A DNA stretch of 43,593 bases from Ruminococcus sp. (GCA_017517145.1 JAFXAJ010000020.1:1-43593), one strand, 5' to 3'; shown: positions 34,458 through 43,363, counted from the first letter of the stretch. Notes: a model not told the origin generated them from the letters alone. Numbers and translations are program-made.

Positions 34458-37295
34458 ATGGGTTCTATATTTAATAAAACTTCAACGAGGATGTTTTGTA
34501 TATCCGGAGAGTTGAGTGATATATTCTGTATGCCTGACGGCGTAATAATGAATTTTGATGAGCTGTTGGTTTACAGGCTTCATAAGCTCGGATATGACAG
34601 TGTTGTATTTTGTTCATCCCAGCGGTCAATGCTGTATGCAATAGACCAGTCGGGCTGCAATGCTATGGATTTGTTCCAGAAGGGCAAGGCTAAGTCGATG
34701 CCTGCGGTTCAGACTCCTGCACCGGCAAGCACTACTTCAGACTATGATGATCTTATGGATTTTGATGATGACGATGATGATGAAATAGTTGTGCCTGAGA
34801 AGAAAAAGGAAGTTAAGAAGGAAAGCAAGCTGGTTTATACCAAAAATCTGCCGAAGGATTCGATAGCTGTTGCTGCAAACCGTTTCATGACAGATACAAA
34901 TGATAAAAAAGCGTTGGTTTTCACAAGTCTTGAAGACCTTATAAAACTCAGTACAACAGATGACGGCAGAAAGCTCATGGAATGTTTTGAGGACTGGAAA
35001 GGGCTTCCCAACGAGAATCATAATATATGTATTTTCCTTTCAAAAACTCTTGATAGTGCAGGTTTGCAGAATCTGCTGCAGGAGAATCATGCAGCAGTTC
35101 TGGAGTCACTTTTCCTGAAAAATGCTGAATTCAACAGCAATGCTTGTCTTAATATCGGTTCTCCAATGAATGACGAGATAACGTCATTGCTTGAGATGTT
35201 CCGTATTGAAGGACATACATACAAAACAGCAGACGGCAATACAGCAAAATCTTATCTTAGATTCTACCGTAAAGATATGCAGGATATAGTAAGAGCAATA
35301 AGCTTCTGTAATCGTGGCAGCGGATATACTCAGCTGAAAGTTATCAAAGAAGTGCTTGAAAGCTATATGGAATCTGCAAAATCGGAGATAGTATGGCTGG
35401 ATGCTGGTATTGTGCGTGAATGTTATCCTCAAAGCAAGGACAAGTCTCAGGATGACGTTGAACCCCTTGAGCTTCTCAGAATCCGTGAAGGATGGGAACC
35501 TGCTTATCATGTTCTTAACAGCTTTGTAACAAATTACAGAGGACTTTATTCCAGTGACGCTAAATCAGAAGATGAAATTCCTGATTTTACCCCTGAAATG
35601 AATATAGACCGTTTTGAACCAAGCTGTTCTGAAAACAAGCCTCGTGGAAAAGCACCAAATTTCGTGCTTCAGGGCCCTCCCGGAGTAGGTAAGACGGAAA
35701 TTGCAAATCTTATCGGAAAGATTTTGCAGCGTGAGGGCGTTCTTAAATCAGGCCATACCGTTATAGGCTCCCGTGATAAGCTTGTAGGCGAATATGTAGG
35801 TTCTACAGCAATAAAAACAGCATCTCTTATAGAAGAAGCACAGGAGGGCGTTCTTCTTGTAGATGAGGTATATTCTCTTGCTGAAAAACAAGGGGATAAT
35901 AATATATCATTCTGTGATGAGGCTTTTAATACTCTTGTAGCGGCAATGACGAACAGCAATTATCATTTCTGTGTAATTTTTGCAGGTTACGCCAGTGAGA
36001 TGCATAAGGTGTGGAAGATGAACGAAGGACTCCTTTCACGATTCAGTGCGTCAAATGTTATAACGCTTAACGAATACAAGCCGGAACTGCTTCAAAAGAT
36101 TTTTGTCAGCAAATTTGGCAAGCCGGAAGGAATAAGTGGACAGGTAACATCTCTTTCAGAAGATGTAATAAACGGACTTCCGATATTTTTTGAGAATTAT
36201 TTTTCTGACAGAGACCGTAAGAATTTCGGTAATGCCAGAGATATAAACAATCTTGTGGCAGAGGTAAAACGCAGTGCAAATTACCGTCACATGCTTGAAT
36301 TTGAAAAAAGCGGTGAATCTCCGACAGCGGATAAATGGCTTAATATAACAGTGGAAAGAGCAGATTTTGAAGATAAGCGTTCACTTTTTGATAAGCGTGG
36401 ATTTTCTGCCGAGGATATTTACAGCAAGCTTTATGAGTATGAAGGACTTGAATTCCTTGCGGAAATGTTCAACGACCAGCTTGCAGTCCGTGTTGAGTGT
36501 ATGGAAAAGAATATTCCTTATCCAGGACCGTCACACATGATATGGGCAGGCAGTCCCGGAACAGGAAAATCAACAGCAGCGCAGCTTACAGCGGATTTGT
36601 ATCACACCCTTGGAATACTTGGCGGAACAGAACCTATATATGTTGACGCATCAGAAATAATCAGTACATATCAGGGCGGAAGCGCTGAAAATATGCGTAA
36701 AAAAATGGATGAAGCCTGTCAGATGAATTCAGTGCTTGTTATTGAGGAAGCCTATCAGCTTCTTGAAAAAGGCAGCAGGGAAGCTATAGACGCTATGCTT
36801 AACCGTATGGAGACAGATCGTTCTAAATTTACAATAATACTTATTCTATACAAAGATAAGGTACAGCAGTTTCTTGATGTAAATTCGGGACTTGCATCAC
36901 GTTTCAAGATATACTATTTCCCTGATTATAATGCAGAACAGCTTCACAGCATATTCCTAAAAATGTGCGGCAAAGCGTCCGATAGCGTATCTGACGGATG
37001 TGATAAGGTTGTAAGGGAATATCTCAGAAAGCTTTATGAATCAGGCCGTTCAGCACAGGGAAATGCAAGACTTGTCAGACAGCTTCACGAGGAAATGCGT
37101 CAGATAAGATACAAGAGAATAATTGGCGAAATGGCTGTAAGTGTGTTTGGCAGCGATACACCTGAAAACAGGAATAAGGTATCTGCTATGAGAGCTATGG
37201 GAAATATCAAGCCGCCGGAAAATGCTTATGTATTTACAGAGGCAGATGTTCCCGATTTTGCTGAAAACAACACAGCTATTCAGGAGGATTATTAA
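34458..37295 (+). CDS. Dual CbbX/CfxQ-type AAA+ ATPase
   Basis: A 945-residue AAA+ protein with two CbbX/CfxQ (SpoVK-like) modules. Module 1 has Walker A GPPGVGKT (406-413), Walker B VLLVDEVYSL (about 465-474), the pore-type segment LVGEYVGST and an arginine-bearing GLLSRFS. Module 2 has Walker A GSPGTGKS (698-705), Walker B VLVIEEAYQLL (about 760) and SGLASRFK. Both appear competent. Residues about 135-330 may be a third, Walker A-less AAA-like region (ALVFTSLEDLIK, CIFLSKTLD). An Asp-rich linker lies near 95-115. CbbX-type ATPases form hexamers that remodel protein partners by threading; the substrate here is unknown. It overlaps the next start by one base (TAATG). Confidence 0.9.
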   Translation: MGSIFNKTSTRMFCISGELSDIFCMPDGVIMNFDELLVYRLHKLGYDSVVFCSSQRSMLYAIDQSGCNAMDLFQKGKAKSMPAVQTPAPASTTSDYDDLMDFDDDDDDEIVVPEKKKEVKKESKLVYTKNLPKDSIAVAANRFMTDTNDKKALVFTSLEDLIKLSTTDDGRKLMECFEDWKGLPNENHNICIFLSKTLDSAGLQNLLQENHAAVLESLFLKNAEFNSNACLNIGSPMNDEITSLLEMFRIEGHTYKTADGNTAKSYLRFYRKDMQDIVRAISFCNRGSGYTQLKVIKEVLESYMESAKSEIVWLDAGIVRECYPQSKDKSQDDVEPLELLRIREGWEPAYHVLNSFVTNYRGLYSSDAKSEDEIPDFTPEMNIDRFEPSCSENKPRGKAPNFVLQGPPGVGKTEIANLIGKILQREGVLKSGHTVIGSRDKLVGEYVGSTAIKTASLIEEAQEGVLLVDEVYSLAEKQGDNNISFCDEAFNTLVAAMTNSNYHFCVIFAGYASEMHKVWKMNEGLLSRFSASNVITLNEYKPELLQKIFVSKFGKPEGISGQVTSLSEDVINGLPIFFENYFSDRDRKNFGNARDINNLVAEVKRSANYRHMLEFEKSGESPTADKWLNITVERADFEDKRSLFDKRGFSAEDIYSKLYEYEGLEFLAEMFNDQLAVRVECMEKNIPYPGPSHMIWAGSPGTGKSTAAQLTADLYHTLGILGGTEPIYVDASEIISTYQGGSAENMRKKMDEACQMNSVLVIEEAYQLLEKGSREAIDAMLNRMETDRSKFTIILILYKDKVQQFLDVNSGLASRFKIYYFPDYNAEQLHSIFLKMCGKASDSVSDGCDKVVREYLRKLYESGRSAQGNARLVRQLHEEMRQIRYKRIIGEMAVSVFGSDTPENRNKVSAMRAMGNIKPPENAYVFTEADVPDFAENNTAIQEDY

Positions 37296-37888
37296 TGGCA
37301 TACTGGAAGAATACTAAAAAGAACGAACCGGCGATGTGCCCTATATGCCGTCAGATGTATACAAATGGAGCAGTTGTAGAGTACGACAGCAAGAATCCTG
37401 CTGAAATGTGCAAGGATTGCTTTAATCGTGGATACAAAAGCGGCAAGGATAGAAATATTGTATCTATAGATACTCCCGCAAATTTTGCAGTACAGTTCAG
37501 ACTTGCACCAATACTTGAAAGACCTAAATTCAAGAAAAAAGAAGCTCCTGAATGTGGATATGAATATGCAATACCCCAGATAACAGAGTATCAGCTTATA
37601 AGAGACAGGGTAATCTGGATTGTACTTATGCTGATTCTTAGTTTTATAGTAAAGCAGAATAGCAATTATATATCAACTAACAATAATAATGTGTGTCTGA
37701 CGATTATATATATAATACAATTTATATGGTCGTTGTGTTTCTGTATATCCGATTTTAAAAGTTTAATAAAAGGAATTTTGTTTGGAATGGGGCATACAAG
37801 AAGAATTATTCTTCTCATAACCTGTGGAGTTATGGCATATATGGCATTTACTGCATTCGTGATAATAAAGCTGAAAGCAGGATTATAA
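37295..37888 (+). CDS. Zinc-ribbon membrane protein of NTPase operon
   Basis: A 197-residue protein. The N-terminus has two Cys pairs, CPIC and CKDC, about 25 residues apart, which fits a small zinc ribbon. Residues about 105-195 contain three hydrophobic segments (WIVLMLILSFIV, CLTIIYIIQFIWSLCF, IILLITCGVMAYMAFTAFV). It is probably a membrane protein with a cytosolic zinc domain. Its start codon overlaps the stop of the AAA+ gene, so its synthesis is coupled and it may localise the ATPase to the membrane. I do not recognise a family. Confidence 0.72.
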   Translation: MAYWKNTKKNEPAMCPICRQMYTNGAVVEYDSKNPAEMCKDCFNRGYKSGKDRNIVSIDTPANFAVQFRLAPILERPKFKKKEAPECGYEYAIPQITEYQLIRDRVIWIVLMLILSFIVKQNSNYISTNNNNVCLTIIYIIQFIWSLCFCISDFKSLIKGILFGMGHTRRIILLITCGVMAYMAFTAFVIIKLKAGL

Positions 37889-37911
37889 AGGGGTATAAAG
37901 GAGAAAATGAT

Positions 37912-38574
37912 ATGAATGAATTAAAAGAAATCTCAATAGCCTTGCTTGGCGGCTCTACATCGGGCAAAACTACTTTTCTTGGTGGAGTTGTGCAGGCTTT
38001 TCAGAATAGATTTATAGAATTCGGAGAAGATGTATTCGGTCTTATTCCAATATCAATCAGCAGCGGAATTGTAGCTAATGATGATAAAAACTGCAATGTA
38101 ACTGTAGTAGAAAGCAAAGATTTTGCAGAGAATATGGCAGAAGAAGCAGCAAATGCGGTTACATCATTCGGAGGTAATGCCGCTCCCGCATTTGGCGGCG
38201 GTGTAGCACCTGCTTTCGGAGGAGCTGCACCTGCATTCGGAAATATAAATTCCTCTGCAAGAATTGGTAATGATGTTAAAGACGATGAAAAGGTAGATAA
38301 TATCAATGCAGCATCTGGTGACATACATAATTCTACCCTTATTTCAGCGGAAATTCAGAAAGCATGGGAAATAACTCCGGAAAAAGGATTCCGTCCCGGT
38401 ACAGCAACAACAAAATACGTTGAAGTTACATTCAAAGTTCAGATAAACACAGAAGATAAGTGCATACTCAAAATAACTGACTATGCAGGAGAACTTCTGG
38501 ATAATGCCTGTAATGTACCTGAGGTAATGCTTAAACAGCTTACAAACTATATAGTAAAAGCGATTCATGTATAA
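37912..38574 (+). CDS. P-loop GTPase-like protein, N-terminal part (frameshifted)
   Basis: This 220-residue frame is the front half of a TRAFAC-like GTPase. The P-loop is GGSTSGKTT (13-21) after strand ISIALL, and the G3 motif is DYAGE (Asp190). In between is a Gly/Ala/Pro/Phe-rich insert (three copies of APAFGG-like sequence near residues 84-104), probably a flexible linker. The frame ends NYIVKAIHV-stop. The other half (the G4 and G5 strands) continues in the -1 frame immediately after VKA as DSCIILANSRA, leading into the next coding segment. The whole gene probably spans 37912-39227. Either one base has been lost near 38556-38562 or a -1 slip on AAAAG occurs. Start follows AAGGAG. Confidence 0.78.
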   Translation: MNELKEISIALLGGSTSGKTTFLGGVVQAFQNRFIEFGEDVFGLIPISISSGIVANDDKNCNVTVVESKDFAENMAEEAANAVTSFGGNAAPAFGGGVAPAFGGAAPAFGNINSSARIGNDVKDDEKVDNINAASGDIHNSTLISAEIQKAWEITPEKGFRPGTATTKYVEVTFKVQINTEDKCILKITDYAGELLDNACNVPEVMLKQLTNYIVKAIHV

Positions 38575-38594
38575 TACTTGCAAATTCAAGAGCA

Positions 38595-39227
38595 ATGAGC
38601 GCACATATCAGGAAGAAAATCTCCAATGAAAAATGTATGTTTGTGGAACAGTCCACAATAAGCGCACTTTCTGCTTTAAGAATTAATGGTATTATACCTG
38701 CCATGGCATCAAAGAATTATTGTCTGCTTCTTGCCATAACCCAGTGTGACAGTCCGGAAGTTGACAAGAGAATGATTGATGATAAATTTGCAAGAGCAGC
38801 CCTTGACCTTACAAGATATATATATCAGCCTGCTTTTACAACTGCGAAGAATAAAAAATGGAGCAGAGGCGTAATACCCGTAACAGCAATAGGAAGAAAA
38901 GAAGATGGCTCACCTTGTGTAAATGAAAATAATGAACTTCTTTCAAATGCTGAAATTAATCAGGAAAATATTGATATTGCAGTACTTTTCTGTCTTTATA
39001 ATGCAATTCTTGCAGCAAATGAAGATATAAAAGCTGAATGGGAATCTTACAAGGGAATCAATCTGTTGAAAAAAGCTGTAAGAAATCAGAAAAATATGCT
39101 CAAAAAGCAGAGCAATGACCTGTGTGATATAATCAAGGTAATAATGTCTGATAAGAAGATGTATGATGCAATATACTGCCGTGAGTGTCCGCTGGAAAAG
39201 CAGGCTGATATAGGCAGAATTGTATAA
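38595..39227 (+). CDS. GTPase-like protein, C-terminal part (frameshifted continuation)
   Basis: A 210-residue frame, -1 relative to the preceding GTPase segment, supplies the missing half of that fold. CLLLAITQCDSPE is a strand with a G4-like T-Q-C-D (canonical N/TKxD), and GVIPVTAIGR matches the G5 strand. The ATG at 38595 has no ribosome site upstream. Reading the same frame back gives DSCIILANSRAM, the strand expected right after the G3 region, and this joins the upstream frame at about 38560. I therefore regard it as the tail of one GTPase gene, not an independent gene. If it is translated alone, the start shown is the first ATG. The C-terminal 60 residues are helical. Confidence 0.72.
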   Translation: MSAHIRKKISNEKCMFVEQSTISALSALRINGIIPAMASKNYCLLLAITQCDSPEVDKRMIDDKFARAALDLTRYIYQPAFTTAKNKKWSRGVIPVTAIGRKEDGSPCVNENNELLSNAEINQENIDIAVLFCLYNAILAANEDIKAEWESYKGINLLKKAVRNQKNMLKKQSNDLCDIIKVIMSDKKMYDAIYCRECPLEKQADIGRIV

Positions 39228-39241
39228 TAGGAGGGATTTCC

Positions 39242-40108
39242 ATGCCAAAAAAGGATGTCCTTAATGTGGCAGTTGTATCAGAAAATCTCAATGACGGAAA
39301 AATAATGCTTTCGTCATTCGTAGCTGCAATTGTAAGAAATGTATTGACTGTAAATGATAATGAAATAGAAGTATCAATGTGCGACGAGGGAAAAGAGCTC
39401 TTATCCGGTTCAGAGAGAATTGCAGAATCACTTCTTGCCAGCAACAGAGCTGATGCTTTTTCTCTTAAAGATGCAATGGCTGGCGCTAAGAGGATAAGCG
39501 ATAATATGACGCTTGCTTTTCGCTGCAATGATACATTCTGCGGCAGAGTGCATTTTCAGTGTCTGACAGCAGACAAAACAGATGAATGTCGTGAATCAGA
39601 TGCAGTGTTGTTTATTGCTGATGAAAATAAGATAGCTGATTCCAATGTGCAAATTGGAAAACCTGTTGTTATTGCAGTAAAAACAGAAAAATTCCACGGT
39701 AAAGCTGAAATAGAAAATGGCATTGAAAGTTATATTTCACAGCAGTTTTTAAATGCCATCGAGGAATATGGATATGCTGCCTACTGGTATAATCCTCTTG
39801 GATTTGACAATGAAAAAATTAATTCTATAGAGGAAGCTGCCCCTTACGGCGTAGAGCAATTATTTGTGAAACTGATGAATTATGCAGCAGAATATGGTCA
39901 AAGCTATTACCGTAAGATAATAGCATACAGCCAGAAGATGGTTTCCATGCGCAGAAGTGTATTTCAGAAGAAATCTCCAAGGCGAGTGCTGGAATTGGAG
40001 AACGCCAGAAAGCAGTATGCCTATGCGGTGAATTCAATTTATGGAATTGAACAGCTGCTGACAATTATGACAGGAAAATTAACTAAAAACACAGACAGAA
40101 AGGAGTGA
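39242..40108 (+). CDS. P-loop-less GTPase-like protein of NTPase operon
   Basis: A 288-residue protein whose strand order mimics the preceding GTPase. It begins LNVAVVSENLNDGKIMLSSFV, where a P-loop would be but the GK[ST] is absent. SDAVLFIAD fits strand 4, PVVIAVKTEKF the G4 strand and YAAYWYNPLGFD the G5 strand. I infer a catalytically dead GTPase partner, perhaps one half of a pair with the upstream protein, like the tandem double-GTPase proteins known in other bacteria. The C-terminal 70 residues are helical and basic. It starts after AGGAGGG, 14 bases downstream of the GTPase tail. The homology is weak and needs structure-based comparison. Confidence 0.62.
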   Translation: MPKKDVLNVAVVSENLNDGKIMLSSFVAAIVRNVLTVNDNEIEVSMCDEGKELLSGSERIAESLLASNRADAFSLKDAMAGAKRISDNMTLAFRCNDTFCGRVHFQCLTADKTDECRESDAVLFIADENKIADSNVQIGKPVVIAVKTEKFHGKAEIENGIESYISQQFLNAIEEYGYAAYWYNPLGFDNEKINSIEEAAPYGVEQLFVKLMNYAAEYGQSYYRKIIAYSQKMVSMRRSVFQKKSPRRVLELENARKQYAYAVNSIYGIEQLLTIMTGKLTKNTDRKE

Positions 40109-40113
40109 TTCCG

Positions 40114-41124
40114 ATGAAATTGGATTTACTTGTATATGGCAGAGGACAGGAACGACTTGAAGGTTATCAGCTTTTTGCGGCGCCTTCCTACTGGAAAGAC
40201 GAAATGCTTATGGCCATGAGTTCATTTAACGATTTATGGGTACAGGGAGATTTAAGTGATACTGAAAAAAAAGCATTTGCAATTGAAAAGAATCCATGGG
40301 GCAAAACATATATGTTCGTGTATATGAACGAGCCTTATTGCTGTGCATTGCTGAGATGTACCAGAGTTGAAGGTGACAGCGAAGGCACATGGCTTAAAGA
40401 AGCAAGAAATTTTGATATATGGTCAATGGAGGGTGTATGCTGTCCATTCAAGCACAGGGAGAAGTTTTTTGCAATGCTTCCTTCTGTTATACTCTGGCTG
40501 GAGCAGGATAATACATCTCTTTACAGAAGGCTGAAAGACGGAAAAATCGGAAAAACCATAGAGATTCCTGAAAATCTGCTTTATAATCCGTACACAGCTC
40601 TTGAGAATGCTCCTTCAGATGATTTACTTGACATATTCAAGGAAGAAAACTCAAAAAATCGCTGGATTGAATTATGTAATCTAATGAATTACTCATCTCA
40701 GCCGTTCTATTTTCTTTTTGGGCCTCTTGCAAAGTGTTTTGCTGAAAGAATAGGGGCAAATTACGGAATTAACTGCGTATTTTCGACCATTGATGATGAC
40801 TGTGTAAATCCTCCGGCAGTTGATCCGTTTTCACAGATGCAGCCTATAAAAAAGCGTGATGTATCTAAAAAGCGCAAAAGGTGCGATCTGTATGTTGAAT
40901 TAAGTGAATATAGTAATGCTTTATACAGAAACTGGAGTCTTACAAGTGATGCAAATGATGGAACAGGTATGAAAAGTGAAAGAATTCCCATTGAAAGCAC
41001 TATTGACTTAATACAGCTTGAAGCAGAGGCTGAGGCAATAAGAGATTTTGCAGTCAGCATGAATTGGGGTATAAATAATTCTGAGAATATTTCTGAAAAG
41101 TATATATTTGAAATGGAGGAATAA
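40114..41124 (+). CDS. Hypothetical protein, possibly related to GTPase-associated proteins
   Basis: A 336-residue protein with no firm assignment. The N-terminus MKLDLLVYGRGQERLEGYQL is reminiscent of the N-terminal domain of GTPase-associated (GAP1-type) proteins, which accompany tandem GTPases in other bacteria; this is a tentative likeness only. The middle has aromatic and Cys-rich segments (EPYCCALLRC, MEGVCCPFKH). There is no signal peptide or membrane helix. ATG 40114 is chosen because AAGGAGTG lies 7 bases upstream; an in-frame start at 40105 overlaps the preceding gene. Its place directly after the two GTPase-like genes supports a partner role. Confidence 0.65.
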   Translation: MKLDLLVYGRGQERLEGYQLFAAPSYWKDEMLMAMSSFNDLWVQGDLSDTEKKAFAIEKNPWGKTYMFVYMNEPYCCALLRCTRVEGDSEGTWLKEARNFDIWSMEGVCCPFKHREKFFAMLPSVILWLEQDNTSLYRRLKDGKIGKTIEIPENLLYNPYTALENAPSDDLLDIFKEENSKNRWIELCNLMNYSSQPFYFLFGPLAKCFAERIGANYGINCVFSTIDDDCVNPPAVDPFSQMQPIKKRDVSKKRKRCDLYVELSEYSNALYRNWSLTSDANDGTGMKSERIPIESTIDLIQLEAEAEAIRDFAVSMNWGINNSENISEKYIFEMEE

Positions 41125-41126
41125 TT

Positions 41127-42362
41127 ATGAATGCTTTTTCAATCCGTTTTCATTCTATAGATTATTCCGAAGCATCGGGATTGAAAATAGACAATATAAA
41201 AATCGTATTGACTTCCGAAAGTACCAATAAGAGTATAGTTGACGAAGAAGGAATAGATTTATTAAGCAGTATTATTAATGCAATGGAAAAAGACAGACGT
41301 TCCAGATATGATATTAAAAGATTTGCTCAGGATGTTGACGGATGTATCTTTGGTTTTTGTATTCCTGAGGGCTATATTATGCTGAAAGGCTCTGTAAACG
41401 GAATACATTCTGATTTGAATTTAAGGGGATTTTTCCTGCACAGAAATGAAAGTCTGAGAACTGCATGGAAACTTACAAGATGGCAGCTTTTGTATTTATG
41501 TGCTCTTGGTTGGGAATATGATGGTGCGGCAGATATATCTCTTGAAGATATAGACAACAGAGTTAACGCATCAATGACAGCTCTTACAGATGACTATAAG
41601 AAAAATCTTTCAGACGCATTAAAAAAGCTGATGACAATGGATATTCCTGACAATTTTGCTGTAGCGTCGTATAATACGCTTTTAAAAATGCCTCTTGATT
41701 TCAGAAGCAGCGCCGTAAGTCTTTCCGCTAACAGCGGTTCAGGGGCTCAGAATGGCATATTACTCAATTCAGAAAGAGTAAATATTCACAGAAACAATAT
41801 TCTCAACAGAGAGAAAAAAGTTCCTGTAATAAGCGGAGAACGACTTTTATGCCTTACGCATAAGGAATATTTGCAGTGTGTTAAACAGATGTATGCAAAT
41901 ACTCCTGTTGCTAAAGAAAAGAAAAAAAAGGCAGAAGAAACACTTGAAACTTATAACTGTAGTAAAATCTGGTGTATCAGATTCAGCTGTGATGGCAGAG
42001 ATTATTATGAAGTGGTTGACAAGTACTCAAACGATGAGCTATTAAGAAATTGTTTTCTTTATTCAGGCATAAAAAAGAACTGCAAAAAAGCATATACAAA
42101 TGCGAGAGCATATTTTGAATATCTGAAAGAATGTGAGCAGGAACAGGACAAACAAAAGGCGAAAAAGAAATTCGCAAAATCAACTGAACCATGTCAACAG
42201 ACTTGCAACAGAAACATTATGCAGCAGCCGACTATAAACAACATCTCAGTCAATGGCGGTAAAGTTACACAGTCTACATCTGACTGCGGAAATAAGCCAA
42301 AGGACAAAAAAGAAGATTCAGGATTATTTTCATTTCTCTACAAGAAAAAGTCTGATAAATAA
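41127..42362 (+). CDS. Hypothetical protein, last gene of NTPase operon
   Basis: A 411-residue protein I do not recognise. The first 180 residues are mixed alpha/beta with a Trp-rich helix (RTAWKLTRWQLLYLCALGW). A Lys/Glu helix (VAKEKKKKAEETLETYN) precedes a short strand region, CSKIWCIRFSCDGRDYYEVVD. The last 60 residues are hydrophilic and low in structure, ending GLFSFLYKKKSDK. No membrane helix or nucleotide motif is seen. It starts 2 bases after the previous stop with GGAGG, so translation is coupled, and ends just before the operon terminator. Confidence 0.66.
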   Translation: MNAFSIRFHSIDYSEASGLKIDNIKIVLTSESTNKSIVDEEGIDLLSSIINAMEKDRRSRYDIKRFAQDVDGCIFGFCIPEGYIMLKGSVNGIHSDLNLRGFFLHRNESLRTAWKLTRWQLLYLCALGWEYDGAADISLEDIDNRVNASMTALTDDYKKNLSDALKKLMTMDIPDNFAVASYNTLLKMPLDFRSSAVSLSANSGSGAQNGILLNSERVNIHRNNILNREKKVPVISGERLLCLTHKEYLQCVKQMYANTPVAKEKKKKAEETLETYNCSKIWCIRFSCDGRDYYEVVDKYSNDELLRNCFLYSGIKKNCKKAYTNARAYFEYLKECEQEQDKQKAKKKFAKSTEPCQQTCNRNIMQQPTINNISVNGGKVTQSTSDCGNKPKDKKEDSGLFSFLYKKKSDK

Positions 42363-42365
42363 GAG

Positions 42366-42389
42366 AAAGGGCAGTGTAAGCTGCCCTTT
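42366..42389. terminator. Terminator of the NTPase operon
   Basis: AAAGGGCAG (42366-42374) and CTGCCCTTT (42381-42389) form a 9-bp perfect stem with a 6-base loop between the operon and the convergent patatin gene. It may work in both directions. Confidence 0.82.
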
Positions 42390-42395
42390 GTTGTT

Positions 42396-43244
42396 TTATT
42401 TACTCATAAACTCTATAATTTCATCCATATATTTCATGGCAGTATTTCTGCCGATTCTGTAAACTTCAAGAAGCTTATCAGGATTATGCTCCACATGACC
42501 GATAGGAAGGGGAGCAGGGGGAGCAATAACGTAAGCTTTACCCTCGGATTCTGACTGACGTATAGATTTCAGCTGTTCGTTGTACATTTTGGGACGGTTT
42601 TCATACGTTTTGACAAGGGCAGGATAATTTTTATATGCTCTTTTAATGAGAGAAAAACTCTTGCTGTCTTTTTTTTCATAGTCTCTCGGCTGTGTGAGGA
42701 TTACAATATTTCTATCATAGTCATGACGCTCCATAAAGCCGAGAGGAATAGAATCGGAAATACCGCCGTCAAGAAGCTTTCGCCCGTCAATTTCCACAAT
42801 ACGTGAAGCCAAGGGCATTGATGCGGAAGCACGAATCCATTCCAATTCTTCATAATTGGCTGTATTAAGGCGTTTATATACAGGCTTACCTGTTTCTACA
42901 TCGGTGCATACCACGTAAAATTCCATTGGATTTCGGTTGTACTCATCATAATCGAAAATATCAAGTTCATCGGGCATAGTGTGATAACAGAATTCAGCGC
43001 CGAACATATCGCCTGTTCTGAGGAGAGAATACACACTGCAATAGCGTTTATCACGGCAGAATCGCAGATTATAGCGTATAGCCCTGCCACGCTGACCTGA
43101 TTTATAGTTACAGCCGAAGCAAGCCCCTGCGGAGACGCCAACAGCGCCGTCAAAAGTAATGCCGTTTTCCATAAGCACATCTGTAACCCCTGCGGTAAAA
43201 AGGCCACGCATTGCGCCGCCCTCCATAACAAGTCCGTATTTCAT
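42396..43244 (-). CDS. Patatin-like phospholipase family protein
   Basis: A 282-residue serine lipid hydrolase of the patatin family, which uses a Ser-Asp dyad. The oxyanion glycine motif is EGGAMRGLFTAG at the N-terminus, the nucleophile elbow is GVSAGACFG (GxSxG) and the Asp motif is DGGISDSIPL. The length and layout fit short bacterial patatins (YjjU/RssA-like). There is no signal peptide, so it is probably cytosolic. ATG 43244 is chosen because AAAGGACGG lies just upstream and MKYGLVMEGG starts the conserved domain; a longer in-frame start at 43370 would cover its own promoter. It is a single-gene unit. Confidence 0.92.
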   Translation of the reverse strand: MKYGLVMEGGAMRGLFTAGVTDVLMENGITFDGAVGVSAGACFGCNYKSGQRGRAIRYNLRFCRDKRYCSVYSLLRTGDMFGAEFCYHTMPDELDIFDYDEYNRNPMEFYVVCTDVETGKPVYKRLNTANYEELEWIRASASMPLASRIVEIDGRKLLDGGISDSIPLGFMERHDYDRNIVILTQPRDYEKKDSKSFSLIKRAYKNYPALVKTYENRPKMYNEQLKSIRQSESEGKAYVIAPPAPLPIGHVEHNPDKLLEVYRIGRNTAMKYMDEIIEFMSK

Positions 43245-43275
43245 AATAACCGTCCTTTCGATTAACTTCCATTTA

Positions 43276-43304
43276 ATTATAATACTTTTTTTAAGAAATG
43301 TCAA
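43276..43304 (-). promoter_or_regulatory. Promoter of patatin-like gene
   Basis: Minus strand TTGACA (43299-43304) and TATAAT (43276-43281), exact consensus with a 17-base spacer. Confidence 0.8.
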
Positions 43305-43363
43305 GTTTGAGAAAGATTTCATTTTTATGTACAAATAAAAAATATACATATTCAGTAGGTGTA

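Noticed and set aside
25333..42362. Prophage or integrative element
   Set aside because: No integrase, att repeats, tRNA junction, structural or replication genes; base composition and ribosome sites look like the neighbours'.
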